NCBI GenBank assembly: GCA_039621445.1
Contig: CP154955.1
Location: 2,448,619 to 2,512,618, forward strand
Reading direction: 5' to 3'
DNA length: 64,000 nt
Source: Euglena gracilis
Taxonomy: Eukaryota > Euglenida > Euglenophyceae > Euglenales
A program made the position numbers and the translations under genes. The notes under the pieces are model-generated. The model was not told the origin of the DNA. It worked only from the letters and a program-made list of their open reading frames with translations, and searched no databases. Below, piece after piece: positions 1 to 10,678 of the stretch (its first letter is position 1; each line of letters starts with the position of its first letter).

Positions 1-103
1 ATATATTATGTATATATGTATATATGTATATTTTGCCCCCCCCCCCCTCGGAGCCAACCCCTTGGGGTGGTCTGACGACGCTTTTGACCTGGGGAATTGC
101 TAC

Positions 104-612
104 CCCCCCCCACCCCCCCCTCCCCCCCCCCCCCCAAATATAAGAAACCCGTTTCTTATATTTGGGTATCGGCCGATCGGCCCAAAGGGTTTCTTATATT
201 TGGGGGTTTCTTATATTTGGGTGTCGAAGGCCCCAAGGGTTTTTTATAAATGGAACTTTTTCTTCCTTCAGTTCCTTCATGTAATTAAATACATGTGACC
301 GCGCCGTGTAGGATTTTCTTCATGTCTGATGATTTCTGAGGCCCTGGAGCGTGTTTATGCTGTATCGAATGATTCCATCAGTCCAGAAGAAAGTGGTAGA
401 GTGTTATTTCTGAATCTGGGAGCGATGTCGGTGAAAGAAAGATTCGCAAAGGAATGAGGGGTTTCTTATATTTGGATTAGCGTCCAACAGCCCAGGAGTT
501 TCTTATATTCGGGGGTTTCTTATATTTGGGTGTCGGCTAAAAATCGGCCAAAGGGTTTCTTATATTTGGGGGTTTCTGATAGCGAGGGGTTTCTTATATT
601 TGGGGGGGGGGT
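104..612. mobile_element. TIR element with C/G-run ends and TTCTTATATTTGG repeats
   Basis: The left end is a long C run followed by AAATATAAGAAACCC (about 135-150). The right end is its reverse complement, GGGTTTCTTATATTT followed by a G run (588-612). The same TTCTTATATTTGG motif recurs several times inside in direct orientation (about 150-235 and 475-560). The architecture matches the other C/G-run-capped elements in the window. Flanks CTAC and TTACC do not form a clear target duplication. It lies about 30 bp upstream of the first ART exon, so it is probably intronic. Confidence 0.6.
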
Positions 613-639
613 TACCGCCTCCCACTCCACCTCCTGCAG

Positions 640-715
640 GTACCTCATCTATTGCCTGGACCGCGCCCTGGCGTCCTTGCCCTGCCCGGCAGCCCACCAA
701 GTGTACCGCAGACAG
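640..715 (+). CDS. Exon: N-terminal part of arginine-type ADP-ribosyltransferase domain
   Basis: An acceptor TCCTGCAG precedes the exon. It encodes YLIYCLDRALASLP and then HQVYRRQ, the pattern expected before the first catalytic strand of the mono-ART family (a helix, then a VYRG-like strand with the NAD-contacting arginine). The enzyme family transfers ADP-ribose from NAD to proteins, usually to arginine. No GT donor lies before the in-frame stop at 725-727; a GC donor after CAG at 715 is possible (CAG then GCGGAA). The family call rests on this exon plus the next two. Confidence 0.6.
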
Positions 716-1057
716 GCGGAATTTTAAGGCACAGCTGACCTCCCCCCAACCTGCCTGGGCAGGCAGGCACGACTCCTCTCCCCTCGGAGGGGGGGGGGGT
801 GTCCTGGTTCGGCAGAACTGTTGGCACCATCAGCGCCAGAATGCCTCGTATTCTTTTGCAGGCGAAAATTTTCCGCTCGAAAACATTTTTTCCGGGTCCG
901 AGAGGCCAAAAAACAGCGTTTGCCGTTGCCGGGGTCGCACCGAATCATATTCAAAACATGGGAATTTTAAAAACCTACATTTTATTTATTTTTTATTTTG
1001 ATTTTAACATCAATTTTGAAGAAAAAAACACCTTGCCGAGACGTAGCCCTAGAAAGC

Positions 1058-1198
1058 CAAATTCGGCCTGGCCGCGGGGTGGGGCTGCATTTCGACGTCG
1101 CCGGGGACTACCGTGAGACAGCCGTTGTGTGCTGGCCCGCGTTCAGCAGCTCCTCGGCCTCCCAGGAGGTGTGGGAAGCCATCGCCACCTCGTGCCCG
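1058..1198 (+). CDS. Exon: ART domain, central strand with S-x-S motif
   Basis: The exon encodes GVGLHFDVAGDYRETAVVCW and then PAFSSSSASQEVWEAIA. In mono-ARTs the second catalytic element is a strand ending in F-[ST]-S-[TS]-S, and FSSSSAS fits it well. The donor is CCG|GTTCC at 1198/1199, phase 0, which joins cleanly to the GTG GCA codons of the next exon. The acceptor is uncertain: AAAG at 1053-1056 is the nearest AG, but its phase does not match a phase-0 end at 715. Confidence 0.65.
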
Positions 1199-1900
1199 GT
1201 TCCAACGCAAGGCACCGAACTTCACCTCTTCTCTAAATGTAAGACCCCAACACCCCCTTCCCACAGCCATCCCGGGAGCCAAACTACTCTCCAAAAGCCT
1301 CGGGAAATGGCCAGGACGGGGATGGGGGATTAATTCGCACAAAGACATTCACTGGCTGCCACAGCACTGGGGCCTGGGTGCACGACCGCTAATCAACAGG
1401 AAACGAGCCAGCAGGTCAGCAAGTCATTATGGGCAGTGGAATAAGCAACGGGGTCGGACATCCCCCCGTGTGCCAGTTGATGGCTCGGCTTACGGTTCGG
1501 TCAGGTTAGTTTTATATTCCCGTGCTTGTCTTTGCCTAGCGGAAAAAGACAATTTAATACTTTTTCACCTCCCGTTGATTAGTAGTCGTGCACCTGGGCC
1601 CCTGTGTTGTGGCGACCAGTGAATGTGAACTCCCTCTCTCTGTTTGTTCTTCAGAGAAATTGCTGATTTGAATTATCAGGATCTCCCTCCCCCCTTGCAG
1701 AAGTTTGCAGGGGCCTAACTTCACCGCGTCGATGAAGGTGGCCTTTTCTGTCAAATTTGGGGTTTGTTTTGCAGTGGCCTTCCACTGCAAAGCAAACCCC
1801 AAACTTGCCTAAAAAACTGTGGATACAAACGAGAATCATGTGGGTGGGATGCACATGGAAAGGCAGTCCCAACTGCTGGAGCTGACGATCTGGTAAAGGG

Positions 1901-2360
<460 letters not shown>

Positions 2361-2457
2361 TCACATGCACGTACACACACACCCACCCATTGACGTGTGT
2401 ATTTTTGCTCGGGTGTCTCATGCACCAGAAGGTGGCTCTCTCCCAAGCCCTCAACAG

Positions 2458-2629
2458 GTGGCAGACGACTTCATCAAGCAGAACACCCAGACGGGGGAGC
2501 TGCGGGACGGTACGGTGTTCATCATCCGCCCCCAGCGGTGCCGCGACGTCGCGATGTGGTCCCGCTTTCCCCGCGAGAAGGAGTACCTCTTCCCCAGCAA
2601 CTGCCGCTTCAAGGTGATGAAGAACCTCG
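2458..2629 (+). CDS. Exon: ART domain with E-x-E catalytic motif
   Basis: Borders are CAACAG|GTGGCA (phase 0 in) and CTCG|GTGTGT (phase 1 out). It encodes GELRDGTVFIIRP, then CRDVAMWSRFP and REKEYLFPSNCRFKVM. This matches the last part of the mono-ART fold: a GT-[LV]-F-x-I strand, a 'rdia.ySrfp' segment, and the E-x-E-hLFPp-x-x-[FK]-V motif. Here E-x-E is EKE, whose second Glu is the catalytic residue in active arginine ARTs. With the arginine two exons upstream and FSSSS one exon upstream, the whole R-S-E triad is present, so the enzyme is predicted active. Confidence 0.75.
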
Positions 2630-2974
2630 GTGTGTGGTTTTAGAACTTTTTTGATTGTTCTGTTTTGTTATTGTTTTTTTTGTTGGTGTTACTTATGTTT
2701 TGGACCGTATGAATGCTGATGCATTTTTATGTATCATGAACAAAAATTCCTTCAACACAGATGTTTTTCTTTTCAAATGCAATGCATTCGGCGTTTGGTT
2801 TTCATTTCTGGTCCCACATATTTTGCTAGCTTTGCAGGTATTCCCTGCCGGGGGGGGCAACAACGCACAACACGGTATCAATTCTGCGTAAACTAATACA
2901 ATTTTAATTCAATTATAATTCAACAAGTTCCCAAAAATAATATCTTTGCAAATCCGGGGTTTGCATTGCCGCAG

Positions 2975-3120
2975 GAACTGCCACGCAGAAGATCATCGAC
3001 CTCGCCTCGCAGATTATGGAGCTGGACGAGGTGGCGGCGGACCAGGTCGAGGCGATGGAGCTGCAGGACCTCGTTCGGAAGAGCCCCGGCCGGGCCAAGC
3101 CAAGCCACCGCAGGATGGGT
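2975..3120 (+). CDS. Exon: ART C-terminal flank, acidic helix
   Basis: The acceptor TTGCCGCAG|GA completes the split glycine codon left by the previous exon (phase 1 to 1). It encodes TATQKIIDLASQIMELDEVA and goes on as a Glu/Asp-rich helix to about KSPGRAKPSH. Codon use is strongly GC-rich, as in neighbouring exons. The donor is not certain; GATGG|GTGGGG near 3118 is one option. Confidence 0.6.
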
Positions 3121-3129
3121 GGGGAGTTG

Positions 3130-4640
3130 GGGCCGCTGAGTGCTGTGGGTCGAGTGTGTCTAAGTTTGGCAGGCCTGGGTTGGCGGGCCAGCCTGGCGAA
3201 GCAGGGGCCAGTCTGGCGATTTCGAAGCCGGGGTATTTTGGGAAACTTGTTGAAGTTGAATTTTAATTCGTTTATGCAGATTTGAGGACTTTTTATGTAA
3301 GCCTGGTAGAGCCAGGGTGGACCAGAATTTTTTTGGGCTCAAAGTGCTGAATTTTTTTTGAAAAAGGGCAAAAAATGGCCAGAATGGTGTTGAGGAGGCT
3401 TCCAATTCCAAACGTTGGCTGTAAGGTTCCAACCCAGCTTGGTTTGGTATTTTTTTTTTTTGCAGTTTTCGGGTGTCTAGCCCTGCAGCACGTCATTTTG
3501 TTGGCGTAGCATCCCTGTCCATCAGTGCTCCTTTTTCCCCAGCAGAGGCTGCATTTTCCTCAGAGGATGGTCACCCCAGGACAGCCATTCTGCTTGCTGC
3601 CACCTTTGCACATAGGAGGTCATTGGCAGACACAAATGGCCATGCGACAGGCCCGTCTCCAGTTCCATCAAGTCGGCTGTCTCGATGATTGCGGAGACCA
3701 CCGAAGTATGCTGGTTGCTTCCATACTTCGGTGTACGCAGTAGTATACTTGTTACTGCTTACAAGTAGTTGAAAGTGTACTAACCCCCCCCCCCTAATAG
3801 AAGCACGGGGCCACTGCAAGCGCAGGGTCCAAATAAAAGCGCACCCCCCCCCCCGCCGCTGAAGGCGGCGGTCCGCTACAAGTGCACCCCCGATTTTGAT
3901 TTTGATGGGGAAAATAAACTAAAGGAAATCAACAAAAATCGCGCAGGTAGGGTCCAAAAAGAAGCGCACCCCCTGCCGCCGGAGGCGGCGGTCTGCTATA
4001 AGCGCACCCGTGCTTTTATTAGGGGGGATTTACTACTTGCTACAACTAGTACACTCCTACAGTCCTCCTGCTTGCTTCAATCTGATGCTGCGTGGAATCA
4101 ATCGAACCTTTCCAAAAACCTGCGGATCCCTTGTGACACCCATTCCTCTTACTGCAGGGCCGAGCAGCCGAGGGCACAAAAAAAAAGACAACCAGTTGCT
4201 TTTCTGCAGTTGCCCTACGGCAGATGACGATGACAGTTAACACGGGGCATCACCCAATCAAAAGTCAAACTGTTTGGGTCCCCTAGTGGCATTGTGGAAT
4301 GGGGCTGTACCATACTGCCCAAACGGAAGGCCTTTGGTCGCTGGTCAGGGGGGGGGGAGGTTGCTCCGAAGCAAGGGCCAGAAGCAGAATGCAGCGCCAG
4401 GAGGCTTAAACTTAAAAGTTAAACCAGACAGAAGCCAAAGTGCATCACAGGGGGAGGAGTAGAGAGGGACAGGAGGCGGGGTTGCAAATGCGGTTTTTTG
4501 TGTTTTCATTTGCATTTTTTGTGTTTTTTGTGTTTTTTTTTGCTGTTTCGGTGTCAAGTTTTTCGAGGGTCCGTGTGTTTTGCCCCACTCCCAGGGACAT
4601 GGGGTAGGCTGGTGGGGGGTTCAAAGTCACGGGTGTTCAA
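3130..4640. other. Probable intron, no exon recognised
   Basis: T-run-rich sequence with repeated GGCCAGAATGG-like words and one TIR element (3784-4027). Open frames here have neither coding-like composition nor splice support. Confidence 0.5.
3784..4027. mobile_element. C/G-run-capped TIR element (TAATAGAAGCACGGG family)
   Basis: The left end is a C run followed by CTAATAGAAGCACGGG. The right end is CCCGTGCTTTTATTAG followed by a G run, an imperfect inverted repeat of about 20 bp. Inside are two copies of GGCGGCGGTC(T/C)GCTA(C/T)AAG with GCGCACCC. Flanks TGTACTAA and TTTACTAC match at 6 of 8 positions, a weak 8-bp target duplication. Confidence 0.6.
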
Positions 4641-4689
4641 GGTGGTGGAGGCTGACCCCGATGCCCCCTGAATCCCTCAGGCGGTCCTT

Positions 4690-5130
4690 GTCATGCCGGA
4701 GACGTTTTCGGGCTGCGGCGCGGAGGAGCGGGGCAGCCAGAGTTTCCATCAACGAACATGAGCAAATGTTTCAGGGGGGAATGAACCGGGCGATACGGAA
4801 GCAGAGGTTTTTTTTTTTAGTCGTGGACCCCCGAGGGGAGGGGGGGGTGGGGTGGGCGGGTCCGGCCGAGCCCCCCCCCCCTGGGGGAGTGGGATATACT
4901 TCTCGATTTTTGAAATTTTTGAAAAGGTGCAATTTTTGGCATTTTTTCGCGATTTTTGGCCATTTTGAGTGGGTCCCCCGGGACCCCCACCCCCCGGGGG
5001 ACCCCCCCCCAGGGGGGTGGGTGGGGAGGGCCCCCCGGTCTTAAAAAAAACCTTTGTATGGAAACCAGGAGAATGGCCGTTGCAAATAGCAAGGAAGGTG
5101 GCAAAACCGGCAGCGCTGAATAGACCAGGG
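4690..5130 (+). CDS. Tentative exon interrupted by element copy A
   Basis: An open frame before 4801 (ARVSINEHEQMF, then MNRAIR) continues in the same frame after 5061 (KPGEWPLQIARKVAKPAAL) if the element and one 8-bp target copy are removed. It has no recognisable domain, so this may be chance. It is recorded because the LRR exon at 9.6 kb behaves the same way. Confidence 0.25.
4802..5056. mobile_element. CAGGG-family MITE-like element, copy A
   Basis: It starts CAGAGGTTTTTTTTTTT and ends GGTCTTAAAAAAAACCTTTG, inverted copies of each other. Internal landmarks shared by the family are GTCCGGCCGAGCC, a G run before ATATACTT, TTTTTGAAAAGGTGC, TTCGCGATTTTTGGCCATTTT and GGGTCCCCCGGGACC. Flanking 8-mers TACGGAAG and TATGGAAA match at 6 of 8 positions. 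Confidence 0.8.
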
Positions 5131-7300
5131 CACAGGCGCGGCAACAGAAGCAATGCGGACCCGACCGGGTTCGGAGGGGTTGGCCGGAGGCGGGCTGGAA
5201 TCCCTGGGCCATCCTGGCTCATGCTGCAGCAATCCGCCTCCCAGCCAGGCTGCTGGTTGAACCGCCCTCCCTTGCTTCCCACCTGGGTCACCCCCCCCCC
5301 CCACCCCCCGGCTCATTGAACTGGGCCATGTTGGCGGCCGGCGGGATGGGAGGGGAGGCAGGGGGGAAAGTGGGTTTGCATTTTTTTTTGCGTTTTTATG
5401 TTTTTGTGTTTTATTTTAATTTGTTATTATCTTTTTTCACTGCATTTTTTTGTGTTTTTTTTTCCTGGCAATTTTTTGATTTTTTGATTGGAATTTTTTT
5501 TGAGCTTGAGAAATTCCTCTTTTTGATCCCTATTTTCCCCAAATATCAAAAATTTTGTCATTTTTTGCAGTTTTTGGTCATCACAATTTATGCAAAGTGA
5601 AAAAATTCCCCCGGTGGAGTTGAAAATTTTTTAAGTCTTCCCCAGGAGAAAGTGCATGTCCCGGGGGAGCTCCTAAAGATTTTACATGCAACTCACGTTT
5701 TCTTTTCTTTTTTGTTGTGCTTTTTGTTGTGCGTTTTTTTTTGCGTTTTTTCTGCGTCGCATCTTTTTAGGGTCATGTTGCTCAAGGGCACCGCTATTTG
5801 ACCCCCCAGTAGGGTACTGTGCCTGGTGCCTGGCATTCGCTCTGGCACTGAAGCCTCTTCTGACTGCTGTGTCCCTCGGGGAGTCTACCTGCTCAGGCAA
5901 GCACCCCGGGTCACTTCAACCCCTTGCCCTGCGGCAGAGCAAAAGAAAAAAAAATGCCACAGCCTGCCCCCAACGTGGGAGGAGGTTGACTTTGGCCAAA
6001 GCCCCTTCACAGAGACGGAGGTGTGCCTGCGCTGGCCGGCCTGCCCACTCAGCTGGGAATGAAGCAGTAGAGGGTGTGTGGTGCTCTGTGCTTTGTTCGT
6101 TTTCATATCAGCAGAGTGTTTGTGAGGAGCGTTTCTTTTTCTATCTGCACCCATGTCTACAATGTGAGGTTTGTGATCCCCCCAAACAATGATCCTCCAT
6201 GTAATAACCCTCGTATGCCCAAGTAAAGCATCCCCCTCCAACATTTGATGAACACAAAGTTCACAGCATGGAAAGCTCACTGGATACATCCGAAAATCGC
6301 GGAAATCAATGGAGGAACATGGTGGAACATGAGTGAATAAAATCGACCGTAAATATTAAGAAAAGTTTATACATTGTGTGGAAGGGGCCGGAACTGCAAA
6401 AATCTAGTCTGGAGGCATGGCAAAAGTCTTTTTGGCCATTTTTTTTTTGGGTTTGAAACATTTGAAAAACTTTTCGGGTTGATTAAACAACGAACTCCGC
6501 AAAAGCAGCCCCCCCCCCCTCGTTTTGTTGTTAATTAATTATTGGGCAGCTAGTGCTATGTGCATGTTGTCATCCTGGCGCAAATTCAATGCTGACTGTC
6601 TTCATCTTCCAGGCCCAATTTTTCGCCAAGCATGCCACCGCTGATGTTCTTGAAGCATCCTTGAGTTAGGCAGCAAGGTAAAGGTGGGATGACACAAAGC
6701 TGAATGTTGATGTGGCTGGTGGCTGCTGGATAACACTGGGTGGTGGTGGTGGTAGTTTCAGATTTTCTGCAGGAAGCATTTTTTTCTTTTTCTCCGGGCA
6801 GTGCGCTCGAAAATGCAAAGTGCAAGGACTAATATTTGAAAAGAGCCATCCAGCTGTGGAAAATCATGGTTTTCATTTTTTCTGTGGAACACTGCTCTCA
6901 ATTTGATCTGGTGCTGTTTTTGTGGGTATGCCGACAATACAAAGCTTGGCTCAAGCGCCCCCATGTGTCCATGTGTTTTCTGCGACCATTTCACACATCG
7001 ATGTGAGTATTGATGGCACACATGCCAAACGCTCAAATAACACCGTACCGTTCCAAACTATGATTATGTTGCAATGTGCAGTGTATATATTTTATTATAT
7101 ATTTATATGGCACACACATAATTATTTATGATGACATTGCAATGTTATGTATGGACATATGTTTGTGTATGTGTACATATATGTATATGTGTTGCACACA
7201 CACAAAGAATCCAAAGTGTACATACATATGTACACTTTGGATATTGGATATTTAACACACGCCCATGCTCGACAATGTACAACACAGTCTGTGCCAGCGG
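5130..7300. other. Long probable intron, no firm exon
   Basis: T-rich runs (5380-5600, 5690-5770), then sequence of mixed composition. The stretch around 5810-5935 (reading AFALALKPLLTAVSLGES) is GC-rich and faintly LRR-like but has no splice support. A TATA/TGTATG-rich stretch lies at 7085-7260. Confidence 0.4.
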
Positions 7301-7321
7301 TGAGGTGCGGGCGACGCCATC

Positions 7322-7495
7322 GCCCACATGGCAGCAGTGCGGTGGCTGCGCCTCCGGGCCGCGGAGGTCACGGCGCCCGCGCTGGCGCTGCTTCTGGACG
7401 CCATCGGCCTGGGCCATCACTGCGAGACTCTCGCCCTAACCGCCCGCCTGACAACCCCATGCGTGGCCATGTTGGCCACACGGCTGCAAGGCACG
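7322..7495 (+). CDS. Exon: leucine-rich repeats
   Basis: It encodes VRWLRLRAAEVTAPALALLL, then LGHHCETLALTARL and VAMLATRLQ. The spacing of Leu/Ile/Val (LxLxxxxV...LLxxI...CxxLxLxA) is that of ribonuclease-inhibitor-type LRRs, roughly two repeats. High GC and an abrupt drop into the GTGTG satellite at 7527 mark it as an exon. Borders are approximate: an AG lies at 7326 (GCAG) and no unambiguous GT donor is seen before the satellite. LRRs usually serve as protein-binding surfaces. Confidence 0.5.
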
Positions 7496-7526
7496 ACTCC
7501 GCCGACAGGCGGGTGTGCCGTGTGTT

Positions 7527-8440
7527 GCATTGTGGTGTGGTGTGGTGTGGTGCGGTGCGGTGCGGTGCGGTGCGGTGCGGTGCGGTGCGGTGCGGTGCGG
7601 TGCGGTGCGGTGCGGTGCGGTGCGGTGCGGTGCGGTGCGGTGCGGTGCGGTGCGGGGCGGGGGGGTGAGGTGAGGTGCGGTGCGGTGCGTGCGGTGTGGG
7701 TGCGGTGTCGGTGCGGTGAGGTGCGGTGCGCGCGCGGCGCGGCGCGGCGCGGCGCGGCGCGGCGCGGTGCGGTGCGGTGCGGTGCGGTGTGTGGTGTGGT
7801 GCGGTGTGGTGCGGTGCGGTGCGATGCGGTGGTGTGGTGTGGTGTGGTGTGGTGTGTGTGTGTGTGTGTGGGGTGGTGTGGTGTGGTGTGGTGGGGTGTG
7901 GTGTGGTGTGGTGTGGTGTGGTGTGTGTGGTGGTGTGTGTGTGGGTGGGTGTGGGTGGTGGTGTGTGGTGGGGTGTGGTGTGGTGTGTGTGGTGTGGTGT
8001 GGTGTGTGGTGTGGTGTGGTGTGGTGTGTGTGTGGGTGGGGTGGGGTGGGGTGGGGTGTGGTGTGGTGTGGTGTGGTGTGGTGGTGTGGTGTGTGTGGTG
8101 TGGTGTGGTGTGGTGTGGTGTGGTGTGGTGTGGTGTGGTGTGGTGTGGTGTGGTGTGGTGTGGTGTGGTGTGGTGTGGTGTGGTGTGGTGTGGTGTGGTG
8201 TGGTGTGGTGTGGTGTGGTGTGGTGTGGTGTGGTGTGGTGTGGTGTGGTGTGGTGTGTGGTGCGGTGCGGTGCGGTGTGGTGTGCTGTGTGTGGTGTGCT
8301 GTGTGTTATGGGGGGTGTTGTGCTGTATGTGTGTGTGTGTGTGTGATGTGTGTGTGTGTTGTTTAAGTGTATTGTGTGTGTGTGTGTTGTATGTGTGATT
8401 TGTGTGTGTGTGTGTGTGTGTGTGTGATGGAACCAGGTGT
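7527..8440. repeat. GTGCG/GTGTG pentanucleotide satellite
   Basis: About 900 bp built from two 5-bp units. GTGCG dominates at 7548-7660, mixed GTGCG, GGCGC and GTGTG follow, GTGTG is nearly pure at 8098-8255, and (GT)n follows to 8440. The shifts from GTGCG to GTGTG and back to GTGCG (about 8260-8275) look like CpG decay or unit exchange. The strand is strongly G-rich, and the long reading frames on both strands are artefacts. Confidence 0.95.
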
Positions 8441-9176
8441 GTGATGGAACCAGGGAATTTTGTGGGGAATCTTGGTCACTGAGCTGGAACCTCTCCACTC
8501 TCAGAAATTTTGGCAGTAACTTTTTTTTCATTTTATTTTGCCAAATTTTTCGTTTTGGATCATTTGGCTTCTTGAGTTTCCTAAGATGAACAGACCTCTC
8601 CTCGAAATAATTTGAGTCTCTCATTTCACCAAAAATGGCCTCTCCTGGCCTTCGAAAGCTTGGGAAGTAATAATTGTTGTCGCTTCAAAGAAAACAGCCT
8701 GAATTAAATCCAACGTGTGCATTTTCGCTGTTTTAAGCTCTTTGAGGTTTTCCAAAGCCCAACCCCCCTCTCTCCCCCAACAGGATGGCCCCTCCTCTGG
8801 CTTTAGTGCACCTCAGCCATGCTGCTTCCCAAATCCCTCCCAATCCCTATTGTGCAGCCCCCTGTGTGTTCGTCATCGGGAAGTTATTGTTTGCCGATGG
8901 TTTTTTATAATAAAAAGCAGTTGCTGCAGAGGAGAAATCTCGACCATTCTGCATCTTGGTTTCAACTTTGCTTCTGTGCGTTGTTTCTCTGTTGTTTCCG
9001 TGCGCAAGCAGCCTGCCACAAGCCTTGTCGATTGCAAGTTGCCAAGCAATGCCGTGCTGGAAGCAGAACGACGGGGCATCTTTTCCGATGGTGTCTCAAT
9101 CCAGGTGCAAAGCGCGTTTGCCACCATTTTCTGTTTCATATCAAACGCGCTGGCATCCCTGCACACATGCACACGC
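8440..9176. other. Probable intron
   Basis: Mixed sequence with T runs and two direct copies of GTGTGTGATGGAACCAGG around 8421-8455. A reading frame near 9010-9110 (ATSLVDCKLPSNAVLEAE) could be an LRR fragment, but I see no supporting splice sites. Confidence 0.4.
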
Positions 9177-9316
9177 CTGCGCGCGCACACACAAACACAC
9201 ACACACACACACGCGCGCGCGCGCGTGCGCGCACACATGCACGCATGCACGCACACCCACCCACCCACCCACCCACCTACACACGCACACACGCACACAC
9301 ACGCACACACGCGCAC

Positions 9317-9387
<71 letters not shown>

Positions 9388-9406
9388 CCCGCACCCACAC
9401 CCACAC
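9176..9406. repeat. (CA)n / CCCA / CGCA compound microsatellite
   Basis: Alternating CA with GCGC and CCCA blocks, then pure (CA)n at about 9318-9382. It lies inside the intron before the second LRR exon. Confidence 0.97.
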
Positions 9407-9554
9407 ACTTTTTTTGACGCTTTTTGACAGCGTTGGTTGGCCTGGCGGGTATTCGGTTACCAGTCACCCCCTCCCCGCCTCAATCCCCTCACACCGCCCC
9501 CCTGTGCCCTGGAGGGCCCCTGCCCCGCCGCCCTGACCCCACCTCCTCCGGAGT

Positions 9555-9990
9555 GTCCCCCACTGCGCCACGCTGCGCTCCCTGGACCTCAGCGGCAACG
9601 CGGCAGTCCACGCCCGGGACCGCGGCGTGCAGGGTTTTTTTTGTCTTGGACCCCTGGGAGGGTGGGTGGGTCCGGCCGAGCCCCCCCCAAAAGCATATCC
9701 CCCCCTCGGGGGGATATGCTTTTCGGCGTTTGGATTTTTTTTGAATCCAAACGCCGATTTTTTTTGAAAAGGGTGCTATTTTTAGTATTTTTCGCGATTT
9801 TTGGCCATTTTTTGGGGAAAAGTTGGTGGGACCCCCCAGGGGGTGGGTAGGTGGGAAGGACCCCCCTCCCCCCGGTCTTAAAATAAATCCCCTGGCAGCG
9901 TGGCTTTGGAGGCGCTGGCGGGCTGTGGCCAGGGCTACCCCCGACCCCGGCAGCACCTTGACCCGACGCTCGACACTTTCGGTGTTTTTG
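9555..9990 (+). CDS. Exon: leucine-rich repeat, split by an inserted element
   Basis: The left part (to 9629) reads HCATLRSLDLSGNAAVHARD then RGV, a textbook RI-type LRR strand (LxxLDLSxN) and the start of its helix. The frame is then broken by a 265-bp element (9630-9894). After it, 9903 onward reads ALEALAGCGQG in the same frame, exactly the expected LRR helix (RGVALEALAGC). The sequence is thus complete only if the element plus one 8-bp target copy is removed. The upstream frame opens after a stop at 9534-9536; GGAG at 9551-9554 is the only nearby AG. The right end may be at GTGTTTTTG (about 9985) or GTAAG (about 10000). Confidence 0.65.
9622..9629. repeat. Target-site duplication, left copy (GCGGCGTG)
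   Basis: Partner of 9895-9902 (GCAGCGTG); 7 of 8 positions match. It flanks element copy B and lies in the LRR coding frame. Confidence 0.85.
9630..9894. mobile_element. CAGGG-family element, copy B, inside LRR exon (candidate intron)
   Basis: It starts CAGGGTTTTTTTTGTC and ends GGTCTTAAAATAAATCCCCTG, with the family landmarks GTCCGGCCGAGCC, TTTTTCGCGATTTTTGGCC and GGTGGGACCCCC. Inside, ATCCAAACGCC and GGCGTTTGGAT form a hairpin around 9722-9756. Read through, the element reaches an in-frame stop, so it must be removed to make protein. No GT...AG pair removes it precisely. The junction starting 3 nt before the element (GTG|CAG) and ending 5 nt after it (CTG|GCAGC) does. Confidence 0.85.
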
Positions 9991-10114
9991 TGTTTGGGTA
10001 AGAACAGAGCGGCAACTTTATTTGCGTAAAGTCATTTGGCATCAGCACTGTTTGCCGGTGGGGCGTGTGACGGTGTTCGTACTTGAACATGTTCCCCAAT
10101 TTTGACGTTGTTGG

Positions 10115-10678
10115 ATGTTACGGCAGAAGCTCGATTTGGGGGGTCAAGCGTCACGGGGCGGCCCATTGCAAGAAGAATTGCTGGGTACTGACCGTCGACA
10201 ATTGCCGCACCCGCGAAATGCGGAGGGTGATGAGTCCCGGGACCATAAGAGCATGAGGTCTAAAGCAAGCACCAACAGTAGCAACTCCCGACAAAGCCCA
10301 GCAAATTCCAACAAGTCCGACAAACCCGACAATGTCACCAATATTCGACGCGTGCCACAGCGTGCGGCGTCGCTCGGGCACAGCGTGTGGCGTCGCTCGG
10401 GCACAGCGTGTGGCATCGCTCCAGGCATAGGCATGGGCACCGCGTATCGATGGGCGTGCGAAAGGCTCGTCTCTGCCGCCCCCCCCCCCATTTCCGGATT
10501 CGGGCGCGCCACAAACCCCTCCCCGGCCACACGGTTGAGCCCTGATCACGGCCGGCCGGTGCGCGTCGCCCTCGCCACCCCGGCCGCCGGGGAGAAGCTG
10601 CGGACCTTCGGCCGGGTGAAGGCGGAGGTGGTTGCCGTCGCCCTCCACACCGCGACGCGCCGCGCGCAAGCACCTATA
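10115..10678 (+). CDS. Exon: low-complexity linker, then WD40-like blade
   Basis: The frame is open for 188 codons. The last third reads VRVALATPAAGEKLRTFG then VKAEVVAVALH, matching a WD40 blade end and the start of the next (vrlWdaatGeklrtf..h...V.aVa). The donor ATA|GTAAAA at 10678/10679 is phase 0 and joins the next exon. The first ~75 codons are rich in Ser, Asn, Lys and Asp (SNSRQSPANSNKSDKPDN), a plausible disordered linker, but they could be intron. A 23-bp tandem repeat (GTGTGGCGTCGCTCGGGCACA, about 2.7 copies, 10360-10420) lies within. Confidence 0.55.

Noticed and set aside
7328-8624. Long frames on both strands across the GTGCG/GTGTG array
   Set aside because: Pentamer satellite artefact; only the first ~55 codons at 7322-7495 look like LRR coding sequence.
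9630-9894. Simple GT-AG intron explanation for copy B
   Set aside because: Tested the available GT and AG positions in the duplications and TIR; none restores the LRR frame with the expected residues.
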